Of a stretch of 64,000 bases of DNA, positions 21,130-30,329 are shown one piece after another. The position numbers and the translations under genes are program-made. The notes beneath the pieces are model-generated. The model was not told the DNA's origin. It did not search any database and saw only the letters and a list, made by a program, of their open reading frames with translations. The stretch lies in contig CM054155.1 in assembly GCA_028751875.1 (NCBI GenBank), positions 16,535,082 to 16,599,081 on the forward strand, written 5' to 3'. This DNA is from Rapana venosa (lineage: Eukaryota; Mollusca; Gastropoda; Neogastropoda; Muricidae). Positions within the stretch are counted from its first letter, which is position 1. Each line of letters opens with the position of its first letter.

Positions 21130-21980
21130 AGGAGAAAAATTTACTGCATACCATCTTGTGTCTAGGAACCTCGCCACTGAGATTTCAAACCATTTCAGTG
21201 TTGACCAAACAAGAAAGAGAACTGAATGTACATCACTATGTTTGTTGGTTTGTTTTAGAAATGACGATCCTCATGGATTTGTCAACATGACTATGTTCAT
21301 ACCACAGTAGCTGACCATCCACATGTCTGAAAACTTCTGGACATACGGAAATTAGAATGGATCTTGATCTCCGGAAATGGCGTCATTAGACGTTATCGGA
21401 AATGTCGTCACTCTTTAAATAATCCTGTAAGCTTTGGTCACTGTGTTCAAAAACGATCACTAGGTAATTTTTCAAGCACCTTCATTTGAACTAAGTCTTA
21501 GTCATGTGTAAGCAGTAAGTGCAAAAGATGATATGCAGATCTGTGGTTCAGTATCTACAGTGTTACGTTGGAATCAGTTCAGAAGAGAGTCACAAGGCTT
21601 TCAAAAATGTCTCTGAAATGTTTTTAGTCTTGCCTGCAGTTCAGGACTTTCAGAAAGCAGAACAGGAAGAATACTTTGTCAAGACCTTATGAAAACACAG
21701 TTCAGAAATACTTTGTTTATTTGCAACCGTTTTCAAACGCACTTTTTTTCCATACAAAATGTACATAAATATAGAAACAGCCAGATAGTTTGTTGTCTAG
21801 CAAAGCAGTCCGTATAGAAGCGACTGTCAGTTTACAACCAAGTCGACTTTTTGCCATGAAGAAAGCTTCCATGAAGAGTGAAGGAGAGACGTGTGGTGGT
21901 TCTGGTGGTGCCCCGGATGCCGTCACAGGTGAAAGCACGTTCCAGTGATGGCGGCCGGCTGCTATCAAGACTCCGTTAAA
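21130..21980. other. unassigned clean sequence
   Basis: Natural-looking sequence without homopolymer inflation. A minus frame (21717-22112) starts in the adjacent TTC repeat and contains no recognisable domain, so it is not called. Confidence 0.45.
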
Positions 21981-21981
21981 T

Positions 21982-22088
21982 TCTCCTTCTTCTTCTTCTT
22001 CAAATTCTTCTTCTTCTTCTTCTTCTTCTTCTTCTTTCTTTCTCTTTTTTCTTTCTACTTCTTCTTCTTTTTTTTCTTCTTCTCCTTC
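21982..22088. repeat. (TTC)n microsatellite
   Basis: About 107 bases of TTC/CTT with a few interruptions. Confidence 0.92.
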
Positions 22089-22200
22089 TGCCTTCCCAAG
22101 CTGCATGGCCATATTGGGGGGATGTGTAGTGTCTGATCTCCCCTGGGCTGTGATTGTGTAGCAGGCCTGCCTGCTGGTCTCACGGACGACACGTCTTGGA

Positions 22201-22286
22201 TTCAGACCAGCTTGGACTTCAGATCAGCTTGTGATTCAGATCAGCTTGTGACTTCAATCAGCTTGTGACTTCAGATCAGCTTGGCG
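22201..22286. repeat. minisatellite, unit about 18 bases
   Basis: Five imperfect copies of CAGATCAGCTTGTGACTT, with TTGG, TTGTGATT and one-base-deleted variants. It is a compact array in otherwise ordinary sequence. Confidence 0.85.
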
Positions 22287-22990
22287 GAGAAGGGTCGAAC
22301 ACAACTATTTTTTCATGGAAAAAAATACGTATTAAAGAAGAAACTAAATCATAGCACTCAAATACACACCAGAATAAACGTCTACCCCTTTAGAAAAACC
22401 CCCGGCGATGAAGATGATGAAGAAAACCTAATGGTCCAAACTAAACACACATGAAAAACCCCCCAGACACTTCCTACACTACACTACCAATCCGTTGCAG
22501 TCACAACTGGGGGACAAAAAAACACAAAAACAAACCTGGGTCTTAAACGAAGCCTGTACGGTTTTCCAAACCCCAAATCTCTCGCGAAGAAGGGGCCTCC
22601 CCGTCCAATGCTAAAGGCCAAAAAATTTTACAACTAGTATTGTTATTAGCTGGTCTCGGCCCCGTGTGGGCGTCCCCACCCTCCCCCCCTGTCGTCCTCC
22701 CCCCCCCCCCCATAAAACAAACCCCCACATTAACCTGGCGAGAAGGTGCACTATCGAGTTCTTTCCCGATCCAAGACATTAGGAGATATTCACTCCCAAA
22801 ATTGACAGCTCGATTGTCTAGGCCAAATGTTTGATTTAGTGGGCCCCTTAAGATTAGAAAAACCGGGACGGGAATGACTGAATGATAATGACTGCGCAGT
22901 TTCATCAGTATTTTTTTTAAAACCCTTAGTTTTCCAGCTTAATTTTTTTAAAATAGAAAATAATAATTTATAAAAAAATTTAATTTTTAA
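22287..22990. other. unassigned sequence
   Basis: No gene or repeat family was recognised. A C10 run lies near 22700. Confidence 0.45.
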
Positions 22991-22994
22991 ATAG

Positions 22995-24250
22995 CATATA
23001 TCACCTCATCCCACGCCAGCAAAACATGCTAAAAGTTTTTGAATCGACTCAAGAAGGGGGGCAGAAAAACACCTTGCATGGGGAAAAACGGGGTTCGGGG
23101 ACAGGGCACAATCGAACAGTTTTTTTAACTGCCACACCCTGATGGAAAACATCTTCAACTCAGAGAGCCTTTTTCCAAACTTCATCGACTTCAAGAAGCT
23201 TTCGACAGAGTTGGCACGAAAGGGCCTGTGGCAGGTCCCAAATGTTTGGGTTGAAAAAAGGGCTATGCAAACCATTCAACACTATCAAACCGAAGCAGTG
23301 CAGCCTTTTCCCCAAAAAAAGGTGGGGGACTACTTCAAAACCACAGTTGGGGTCCCACAAAGGTGCCCGTTTTTCTGTCCCTTTTAATCTGTTCTTGGAA
23401 AACATTATGAGAGAACCCTCCATGTTCCACTTTACCATCTCCATTGGCGGAACCCCTCAAAAACTTTCGGGTTTTCCGTGACATTTCCCCTGGGCGGAAG
23501 TAAAACCAGAGCTGCAAAATCTTACAACCCCCTTGAAACGACTGGAGCATAGGGATGGGGGGTGAGCTCGGAGAAAAGTAAATACTTGTAAACACACGAA
23601 AACGCCACTGCAAAAAATTTACATAAAGGCCCAAACAACTGGGGGAGGTAAACCTTTTAAATCCCTTGGCGCTACACTCACAAAGGACGGGCGATCGACG
23701 ACAAAAATCAAAGTAGAATAGCCATGGCAAATCTCCATGACAAAATCACCCCCATAGGGGAAAAAGTAAAGAGACATTTTCCCAAATAAAAAAAACCCTT
23801 ACAAACCCTAATTCAACGATCCGCTGTAGGGAAAGTAAAACCCGGGACATTGACTGCGACACAGTAAAGCGAATCCAGTCTTTCAAAACAAAATGCCTAG
23901 AAAACTACGGGCATATCCTGGAGGAACGAAAGCCCAAATGAATTTGTCGGGCCCCAATAACACGGCTGGCAGGCCCACAGGAACCCCTTCTCACCATCGT
24001 CAAAGAAAAAGGAAAATGGTTCGGCCACGTCCCCCGCCAAAAACATCTGCCAAAAACAGTACTGCAGGGAAACTCAAGGGGGCAAAGGAGGGAAAGACAG
24101 AGAAAGTCAGGATGGACAAATCAGAAAGGACCGGGGTGAAGGGTCGGCACTACTTCGAGAGCCCAGGCCCGGAGGATGGAGGGGTACCCCGGTTTGTTTT
24201 CGTGTCTCCCCCCCCACCCCCGGTCACGGGTCTGTTTATATGATGATGTA
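22995..24250 (+). mobile_element. RTE-like LINE, 5'-truncated copy 1
   Basis: The RT relic begins within the block that normally precedes the first catalytic motif (KTMLKV-like sequence near 23030). FIDFKK is at 23181-23198, VGDYFKTTVGVPQRC ends at about 23366, then NLFLENIMRE (about 23386-23416) and TISIGG. The expected FADD block is unreadable. The C-terminus retains KGAKEGKTEKVRMDKSE, the equivalent of the GRQKKRW...WTGL end known from RTE/BovB-type elements. It terminates near a short ATGATG tail (24239-24248). Frames change often; homopolymer errors and true decay cannot be separated. The 45.3-46.9 kb copy is the same family. Confidence 0.8.
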
Positions 24251-24860
24251 TATCTTGCAAAGCCAAAATTAAAAGAGACTGGTGACCCAGCCAAACAAAG
24301 GGTTTTAAATTGAAGATCGAACTTTTGGCCCCCGCGGATTCCCTCCTGTGTCCCGAGTTCAACGTGGGGGAAAAATCGCTCTTGTCAGAAAAAACTGCAG
24401 GACGTTTCTGTAAAGGAAAGTCCTACAAAAAAAACATATAGCCCATCCCCTGCACGACGTACCCAAAATTTTGCAAAACTATTCACCTTGAGGGAATCTA
24501 GAATTAAATCAGGTCAAGGCTAGGGGGTGCCCTGAGGTAGATACATCAATATTAGTTCCACTTCCTCTTTGACAAGACAGTTGTTAAACAAATATATAAA
24601 CAATCCATATTGATTTCTACTTATAATTATGACAGCCCAAACAGGGTCCTTACTACCGTGGAATACAGAAGGGGTGGTCTGCAGACGACATCGTTATCAC
24701 ATGTTAATGACATACAACTCTGGCGTCACACTCACGGACATCAGGTTACCAGATTTTAGTGACATCATGCTTCAAATGACATCACTTTCGGGAAACATGA
24801 GCTCAAGCAGGATGACGTTATTTTGGGGAAATCACAGGACCTGGACGGCTTAGGTTGATC
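24251..24860. other. unassigned sequence
   Basis: A 74-codon plus frame (24629-24853) lies here, but it has no recognised motif and is not called. Confidence 0.4.
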
Positions 24861-24867
24861 TAGGATA

Positions 24868-24935
24868 CCACACACACACACGAGCGCACGCACGCACACA
24901 CACAGAGACACAGAGACACAGACACACACACGCAC
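24868..24935. repeat. (CA)n / (GACA)n tract
   Basis: Short CA tract with ACGC and AGACA variants. Confidence 0.85.
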
Positions 24936-24954
24936 GGCACCTTATCTCTGCATG

Positions 24955-25469
24955 AGGGATACAGCTTGCTACAAAACGCTTGCTGGAAGCACTTCAGAAA
25001 GAAAATATATGATTCTGGCTATTGTCTTTATAATGGCTGTACAAGCAATATTGTAGATTTTCGGAATGCTTTCATTTCTAAAAAAGTTTGTGGTTGGTAT
25101 AATCGTAGAAATATGTTATCTCTTATGTACAGATTTAAACTAAATGCTTTCAGGACAAAATACGTGAAAGATGTAAACTGTATTTGTGGGGAGAAGATTA
25201 CCAATAGTCATGTTATTTTTGATTGTGGACATTTAAAAGCATTTTTACTCACCGCTGTACCAAGTTTGTCACTGGATCAGATTTTGTCTGAACCATTGTT
25301 ACTGTTGGACATTGTGTTAGGATTGATAAGAAGTCCGATAATTCAGTTTTTGTAGTGTGTTAAAGTTAGTTTTTATTAAGTACCGTTATCTGACACTTTT
25401 CTATTATTGTTTGCGTTCTCTTGTTTAGATTACTTTTTTCCGTCTAAAATCACTAAATGTGAATAGACG
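24955..25469 (+). mobile_element. LINE ORF2 C-terminus with CxC-H-C motif and 3' hairpin
   Basis: An uninterrupted frame (24966-25355) carries RFKLNAFRTKYVKDVNCICG, then a CxC-x7-H-x4-C motif at 25179-25226 and a hydrophobic tail (LLDIVLGLIRSPI). This matches the post-RNase-H C-terminus of I/jockey-group LINEs from molluscs as I know them. The real start lies further upstream in the missing part; the annotated Met is only the first in the remnant. The 3' flank ends in a 29-nt nested hairpin (25441-25469: CGTCT...AGACG with inner TCAC/GTGA) followed by TTAAAC. The sequence looks well resolved, so this is a young or well-polished copy, 5'-truncated. Confidence 0.7.
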
Positions 25470-25496
25470 TTAAACTGAAATATCACAGTGAGATAC

Positions 25497-25588
25497 ACAG
25501 ACAGACAGACAGACAGACACACACACATACACACACGCACACACGCACACACGCACACACACACACCCCACACACACACACACCACAC

Positions 25589-25634
<46 letters not shown>
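25497..25634. repeat. (GACA)n and (CA)n microsatellite
   Basis: GACA units are followed by about 120 bases of CA with CACG and CACCAC variants. The tract sits between two copies of the CGTCT hairpin. Confidence 0.92.
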
Positions 25635-25635
<1 letters not shown>

Positions 25636-25700
25636 GTCTAATATCACTTTGAGTGAACAGACGTAAAATCGAGGCAACAACAACAACAACATCCACAACA
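25635..25700 (+). mobile_element. second copy of the LINE 3' hairpin + (CAA)n
   Basis: CGTCTAATATCACTTTGAGT then GAACAGACG: outer stem CGTCT/AGACG, inner stem TCAC/GTGA, 5-nt loop, 29 nt in all. TAAAATCGAGG and (CAA)n follow. Confidence 0.6.
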
Positions 25701-25799
25701 ACAACAACACACACACAAAATCAAAAGTGGCAGTACTATTAGTATACCGAATTACGGTCACGGATTTCATTGTCTCATAACTCTTTCATGTTAAAGGTA

Positions 25800-25890
25800 G
25801 CACAGTCAAGTCAAAGTCAAGTCAAGTCAAGATAAAAACAATTGCCTGTCAGTAGAGTGTGTCGCCACAAGAGCAGCGCCACATACAGAC
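25800..25890 (+). repeat. (AAGTC)n plus family W end
   Basis: Five AAGTC-type units (25803-25831), then GTGTCGCCACAAGAGCAGCG and CCAC at about 25857-25882, which is the distal end of family W. The AAGTC-W association also occurs near 6.7 kb. Confidence 0.5.
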
Positions 25891-26074
25891 CAAAAACAGT
25901 CATGTTAGGAAGATGTCCCCAGAGTCAAACAGAGGATAGTCTAACAATGCAATGCTGGTGCAAACAACGTGAACAAGTCTTAATGGCTGGATCAGAAGAG
26001 TGAAATAAAAAAAATCACATTTCGTCATATAACCATCGAACCCACTGTCCTTCATACATCCCAAGGTGGATTTA

Positions 26075-26300
26075 TTCATTTATTTATTTATTTATTTATT
26101 CTTTTATATCGAGGATAATGGAACAAGCACTGGTGTGCTTTTTACATCCAGTCCCCGTGTGTATGCGGTTTTGTAAATTTTGTCATCTGTCTCCATCGGC
26201 ACACAATGGCTTACTCTTCCGAAAAGTGTTACAGGATTTAACGTGTGCGCAAGATGCTTTGCATGCGTTCGAACACGGGGCCTCGGTTTATAGTCTCATC
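26075..26300 (-). mobile_element. SINE family A, tail and body
   Basis: Plus-strand order: (TTTA)n at about 26076-26100, TTTATATCGAGGATAATGG, ACATCCAGTCCCCGTGTG, TTTTGTAAATTTTGTCATCT, GGCACACAATGGCTTACTCT, GTGTGCGCAAGATGC, CACGGGGCCTCGGTTTATAG and TCTCATCCGAAGGA. The (AAAT)n end is the 3' tail, so the element reads on the minus strand. This is the best-preserved body in the window and serves as a reference for the other eight copies. Confidence 0.75.
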
Positions 26301-26304
26301 CGAA

Positions 26305-26400
26305 GGATCGGTGGTCTAGAGGTAACGCGCCTGTCTAGAAAGCGAAAAAAAAAGTCCGGATCGGAAGTGTGCGGTGGTTCGAATCCCGTTTGAATCCGAA
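26305..26400 (+). mobile_element. tRNA-like pol III promoter segment
   Basis: TGGTCTAGAGGTAACGCG (box A-like) and GGTTCGAATCCCG (perfect box B) lie about 66 bases apart on the plus strand, directly beyond the SINE A body. An A9 run falls between them. It lacks a foldable complete tRNA and is more likely a tRNA-derived SINE head than a tRNA gene. It points opposite to the tail of the adjacent SINE A copy, so it may be a separate insertion. Confidence 0.45.
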
Positions 26401-26754
26401 ACTTTTCCCCTAACCATTAGACCATGAGTGGTGGTCAGAGTGTGTAGTTTTCGGTGGGGAAAAAGGGGCCCCTTTTACACAAAATTTTTGCCAAAAAACC
26501 CCAAAAATAGAGGGCAAAAATGATCAGGGGGGACCCAGAAAAGGGAAAAGGAGCCTGATCGTCGAGTCGCAGGGCCAACCGGACCTTGAAGAAGGAAAAA
26601 AACCGTGGCAACAGAGAGGTTCCGGTAAAAAAATTTTAGAAAAAAGCGCCTGTGCAGGGCCTTTTAAAGAAAAGGGGGGAAAAAGCTTTGAGGAAAACCC
26701 AAAAAAGGGGGGGAACAAGGGAACAACAGAGAGGGGTCTTTTACCCTAATTTTG
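26401..26754. other. unassigned, deteriorating consensus
   Basis: A possible minus-strand box A (GGTCTAATGGTTAGGGG) lies at about 26405-26425. Beyond it the sequence passes into inflated A, G and C runs without recognisable content. Confidence 0.35.
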
Positions 26755-27235
26755 GAAAAGGGTTGGGAAAGCCGGAAAAGGGGGGGGGGGGCGGGTGGGG
26801 GGTGGAAAAAGGCCCCCGGGTTTAAAAAGGGTGGGGGGGTGCGGGTTTTTTAAAAGGGGGGGTGGGGGGGTGGGAGGGGGGGGTGGTAAAGGGGGGGGGG
26901 CGGGGGGGGGGGGGGGGGTGAAAAAAGGGGGAAAGGGGGGGTGGAAAAAAGGGGGGGGGGGGTGGGGGGGGGGGGCCCCTGTTGGGGAAAAAGGTTTTGG
27001 GGGGGTTTGGGGGGGGGGGGGGGGGGGGGGGGGGGGAGGGGGGGGAATTTGGGGGGAAAGGGGGGGGAAAAGGGGGGGGGGGGGGGGGGGGGGGGGAAAA
27101 AGGGGTGAAAAAAGGTTTTGGGGGGGGGGGGGGGGGGGGGGGGAAATGGGGGGGGGGAAAGGGGGTGGGGGGGAGGGTTTTTTTTGGACGGGGTTTTGGG
27201 GGGCGGGGGGGTTGGGGGGGGAAAGGCCCGAACGA
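26755..27235. other. G-run block, probable consensus artefact
   Basis: About 480 bases composed of G runs up to 30 or more, with short A and T runs. Neighbouring sequence on the right quickly becomes a readable LINE. The Gly-rich (plus) and Pro-rich (minus) frames are artefacts. Confidence 0.75.
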
Positions 27236-27319
27236 GGAAGAAGGATAGTGAAAAATGGAAAGGTCTTTAAAAAATGCTCAACCCCGCAGGACAACAGGAC
27301 GAAAACCCCTTCAGTTACC

Positions 27320-28268
27320 CCCCAAATACCAGACCACTAGAACCACCCCTTTGGGAGGAAGTGAAAGCAGTGAAGACCCGCCAAAAGGGAAAACGCAGGG
27401 GACGATGGATAACAAATGAAACCCCCATGAAAGTGGGGAAAAAAGGTTTAAAGTGGTCCACCATCTTCAAAAAAAAACTTGGGGGGAGGGAAAGTCCCGA
27501 AAAACTGGAATGCAATAGTAGTCCAATTTGGAAGAGAAGGGCGCAAGAACCTGCCAGGCCTATGACATGAAATCGTGTCAGTAAGACCGAGGTCATGATA
27601 GTCGGGCAGGAGCCCACACACTCTGGACATCAAATCAATGGATCCCAGATAAATCAAGTCGCGAATTTAAATATCTGGGCAGTGTATTTGCAGAGAACGG
27701 AAGATTAGACCGTGAAATTGAAACAAGATGTCAGAGGGCTAATGCGGTCAGCTACCAGCTCGCCCTCTCCTGAACATCCCAGCATCCCCATGGACACAAA
27801 GGCAAAACTGATTAACACCATCTTCCTGCCAACGCTCACGTACCAGTGTCAGACATGGCCCCTCACAAAGGCCCTCAGACGTAAACTAGTCACGTGTGAA
27901 ATGAAATGCCTAAGAAGAGCAGTCAACAAGACGCGAAGAGACAAAATCAGAAACGAAGTCATCAGAGACATGGTAGGTGCAACACCAGTCCTACAACACA
28001 TCGACCAGCAGAGGATCAAGTGGTTCGGACACCTGACACGGATGCCTCACAACCAGCCAGCTCTTCGGGCCTACAACACCCGGCACTCGGGATGGAAAGC
28101 CAAAGGACGACCAAGAAGAAGATGGAGTGATTCCGTGGCCGACACCCTAAAAGCCCACTGCATGTTCCTCCTCCAGGCTACACGCCTTGCTGCCGACAGA
28201 CAGCTATATCTCCCCGCGACACCTCCGAGTATAAGCGGAAGACAAAAGTAAAGTAAAGTAAAGTAAGA
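27320..28268 (+). mobile_element. RTE-like LINE (GRPRRRW type) with internal deletion
   Basis: Two blocks of one LINE ORF2. Block 1 (about 27340-27560) holds the pre-RT linker and fingers: WEEVKAVKTRQKGKRRG, then KGLKW, IFKK and SSPIWKRR. Block 2 (27565-28251) holds the thumb and C-terminus: KTEVMIVG, an INGSQI stretch, CQTWPLTKALRRKL, CLRRAVNKTRRDKIRNE, RIKWFGHLTRMP and KGRPRRRWSDSV, ending at a stop. The RT palm (FxDxxKAFD, GxPQG, FADD) that should lie between them is absent, although the junction is only a few bases. A (AAAGT)n tail follows at 28244-28268. Block 2 has a 179-codon intact frame, so the consensus is good here. Confidence 0.8.
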
Positions 28269-28400
28269 TAGGGAAAAAATGAATACAGTTGCAGACAGGG
28301 AAAAGAAAAAAATAATGGGTGGCGCTGCTCTTGTGGCGACGCGCAGTCCCCGGGGAAAAGCAGCCCGAATTTCACGTAGAGAAATCTGCCGTGACTCAAA
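28262..28400 (-). mobile_element. family W short repeat
   Basis: Minus-strand order: TTGAGTCACGGCAGATTTCT, CTACGTGAAATTCGGGCTG, CTTTTCCCCGGGGACTG, CGCGTCGCCACAAGAGCAG, CGCCACCC, then a T-rich stretch and CCCTGTCTGCAACTGTATTC. It is the longest copy of the family and begins directly at the LINE (AAAGT)n tail. Confidence 0.65.
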
Positions 28401-28408
28401 GTGGTATA

Positions 28409-28465
28409 AATGAATAAATAAATAAATAAATAAATGAATGAATAAATAGATAAATAAATAAAATA
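28409..28465. repeat. (AAAT)n microsatellite
   Basis: AAATAAAT/AATGAATG units adjoining family W; on the minus strand this is its (TTTA)n lead. Confidence 0.92.
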
Positions 28466-29080
28466 AACTACAAAAATCCCCAAAGTGTTAATCTTCTAGT
28501 GTCTATGCTCTGAAATCCAGGCATCTGCTTGACAGTTGGACGATGTGGGGATTCTTTTCCTTCACAATTAACGGAACGAGAATTACACGGCAGTATACTG
28601 CACCCCCAGAACCACATCTCCTCAAGATACTCCCGAAGATGTAACCTTCATTTTGGTGTGGAGGCTAATTTAGTTCTTCCTCTGCTTTGTCGTCGTCGTC
28701 GTCGTCGTCAAACGCTCAGACATCAACTACTGTTGTCTGTTATATGAGCGAAAATGTGTCTGGCTGCCGTGAAGCCCCCGACAAGTCAGGCCCAGCGCGT
28801 CCGATTTCTACTTGATGGAACTTTGTCAGAGCGAAAGTGATCAATGATTCGTTTATCTATGTTTTGTTTTAAAATGGATATATGTGTTTTATTTATTTTG
28901 AATACGCAAGTTTAACAATATCTGGGACAAAATTTGCTTATTATTACTCTGATGATGCTAACCGCCCCATCCAACTATCCTGTCTCTTGTTGGCTTTCCT
29001 TTTGTTAAGAGTCTAAAAGGAATCACGGCAGTGCTAGTGATACATTCATGGAGCACACACACATGCCACAATACATACAT
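28466..29080. other. unassigned clean sequence
   Basis: No gene was recognised. A short (CGT)n tract lies at about 28687-28710. Confidence 0.45.
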
Positions 29081-29082
29081 TC

Positions 29083-29207
29083 ATACATATATATATATAA
29101 TATATTATATAATTATTATATATATATATATATATATATGCATACATACATACAGAGAGAGAAACACAGAGACACACACACACAGAGCGAGAGCGAGAGG
29201 CGAGAGA

Positions 29208-29257
<50 letters not shown>

Positions 29258-29263
29258 GAGGAG

Positions 29264-29320
<57 letters not shown>

Positions 29321-29432
29321 AGAGACTGAGAGAGAGAGAGAGAGACTGAGAAACTGAGAGAGAGAGAGAGGAGCATGGAAAATAAGGCGAGAATGTTTGA
29401 TTTATGGCATTTGTTAATTTATATTATATATA

Positions 29433-29492
<60 letters not shown>

Positions 29493-29495
29493 CAC
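29083..29495. repeat. (TA)n - (GA)n - (TA)n compound microsatellite
   Basis: TA at 29088-29142, a CA/GA transition, GA with GAGACTGAGA variants at 29155-29370, about 45 bases of unique sequence, then TA at 29420-29490. Arg/Glu-rich frames over it are artefacts. Confidence 0.93.
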
Positions 29496-29734
29496 AGAAA
29501 GCAGACTGGGAAGCTCTGATTAATAGCGATTTCAAATGATGGGGGCTTTTAATTCTCATATCGTATACGTTCCAAAGGTACATTCACTCTTGTTTGTAAC
29601 ATTCAAGTACTCGACATCTTGCTTGACATACAAGCAAACAATCAATATTTTATGTTTTACCGAAGACAGACAAGACGAAAAAAACACACCCCTGACGAAT
29701 GATGGTTATAGCTGCCTCTCTTCATTTCTTTCAT

Positions 29735-30085
29735 TTCGAGGATAATGACATGACGCTCATGTGCTTTTCTACATCCAGTCCCCGTAATTTTTGTAAATTT
29801 TATCACCCGTTCCTACCGGCACACACTGGGTTACTTTTCCAAAATGTTGAACAGGCTCCTACATGTGCACAAGATGGTATGCGTGCGGTCGCACACAGGA
29901 CCTCGTTGTATATAATATCATCCGAAAAACTTTCGGGGGTGTGGAGTCGGTACTGATGTTACTTCCAAGGGAAAAATCCCCTTTAAAGGGCGTACTCTGC
30001 GGTGGTTCAAACGTGGACTCGAACGCGGGCCATCAGATGGCGTGCACCTCGCTCTAACCGCCAGGTTATCTCGCCCTCCAAAAAT
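29735..30085 (-). mobile_element. SINE family A, near full length
   Basis: Plus-strand order: TTTCGAGGATAATGACATGA, CATCCAGTCCCCGTAATTTT, GGCACACACTGGG, GTGCACAAGATGGTATGCGT, CACACAGGACCTCG and ATCATCCGAAAAAC. Next comes the tRNA-like head, which reads on the minus strand as TAACCTGGCGGTTAGAG (box A-like) and GTTCGAGTCC (box B), about 45 bases apart. A (TTTA)n tail is reduced to TTCATTTC repeats. Confidence 0.75.
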
Positions 30086-30214
30086 GTCTGATGAGTAAGG
30101 CACACGTCAATAAACCTGCCTTCATTCTTCTCTCTCTGAACTCGACGAGGGTCAGGGGTGCTGTGCACTTGATTCTTCAGGTGAGCTATCTCCGGCATGG
30201 AAGGGGAACCTGGG

Positions 30215-30235
30215 GGTGGAGGGGGGGGGGGGGGG
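30215..30235. repeat. poly-G tract
   Basis: G-run in a short G-rich stretch. Confidence 0.7.
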
Positions 30236-30329
30236 GTATCTCCTCCAAAAAAGGGTGCGGGGGGAAATGGGCCGGGTTTTTCGAAACCCCACGAGCTCGC
30301 AAGAATAATACTTTTTATTTGGGTCAACT

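Noticed and set aside
21717..22112. 131-codon minus frame with a Glu/Lys-rich start
   Set aside because: The start is the TTC repeat read in reverse and the remainder has no known motif.
26305..26400. Functional tRNA gene
   Set aside because: An A9 run lies inside it, no complete cloverleaf can be drawn, and the context is a SINE.
26746..27340. Proline-rich (minus) and glycine-rich (plus) proteins of about 180 codons
   Set aside because: Direct translations of G-runs; flanking frames do not continue in a sensible domain.
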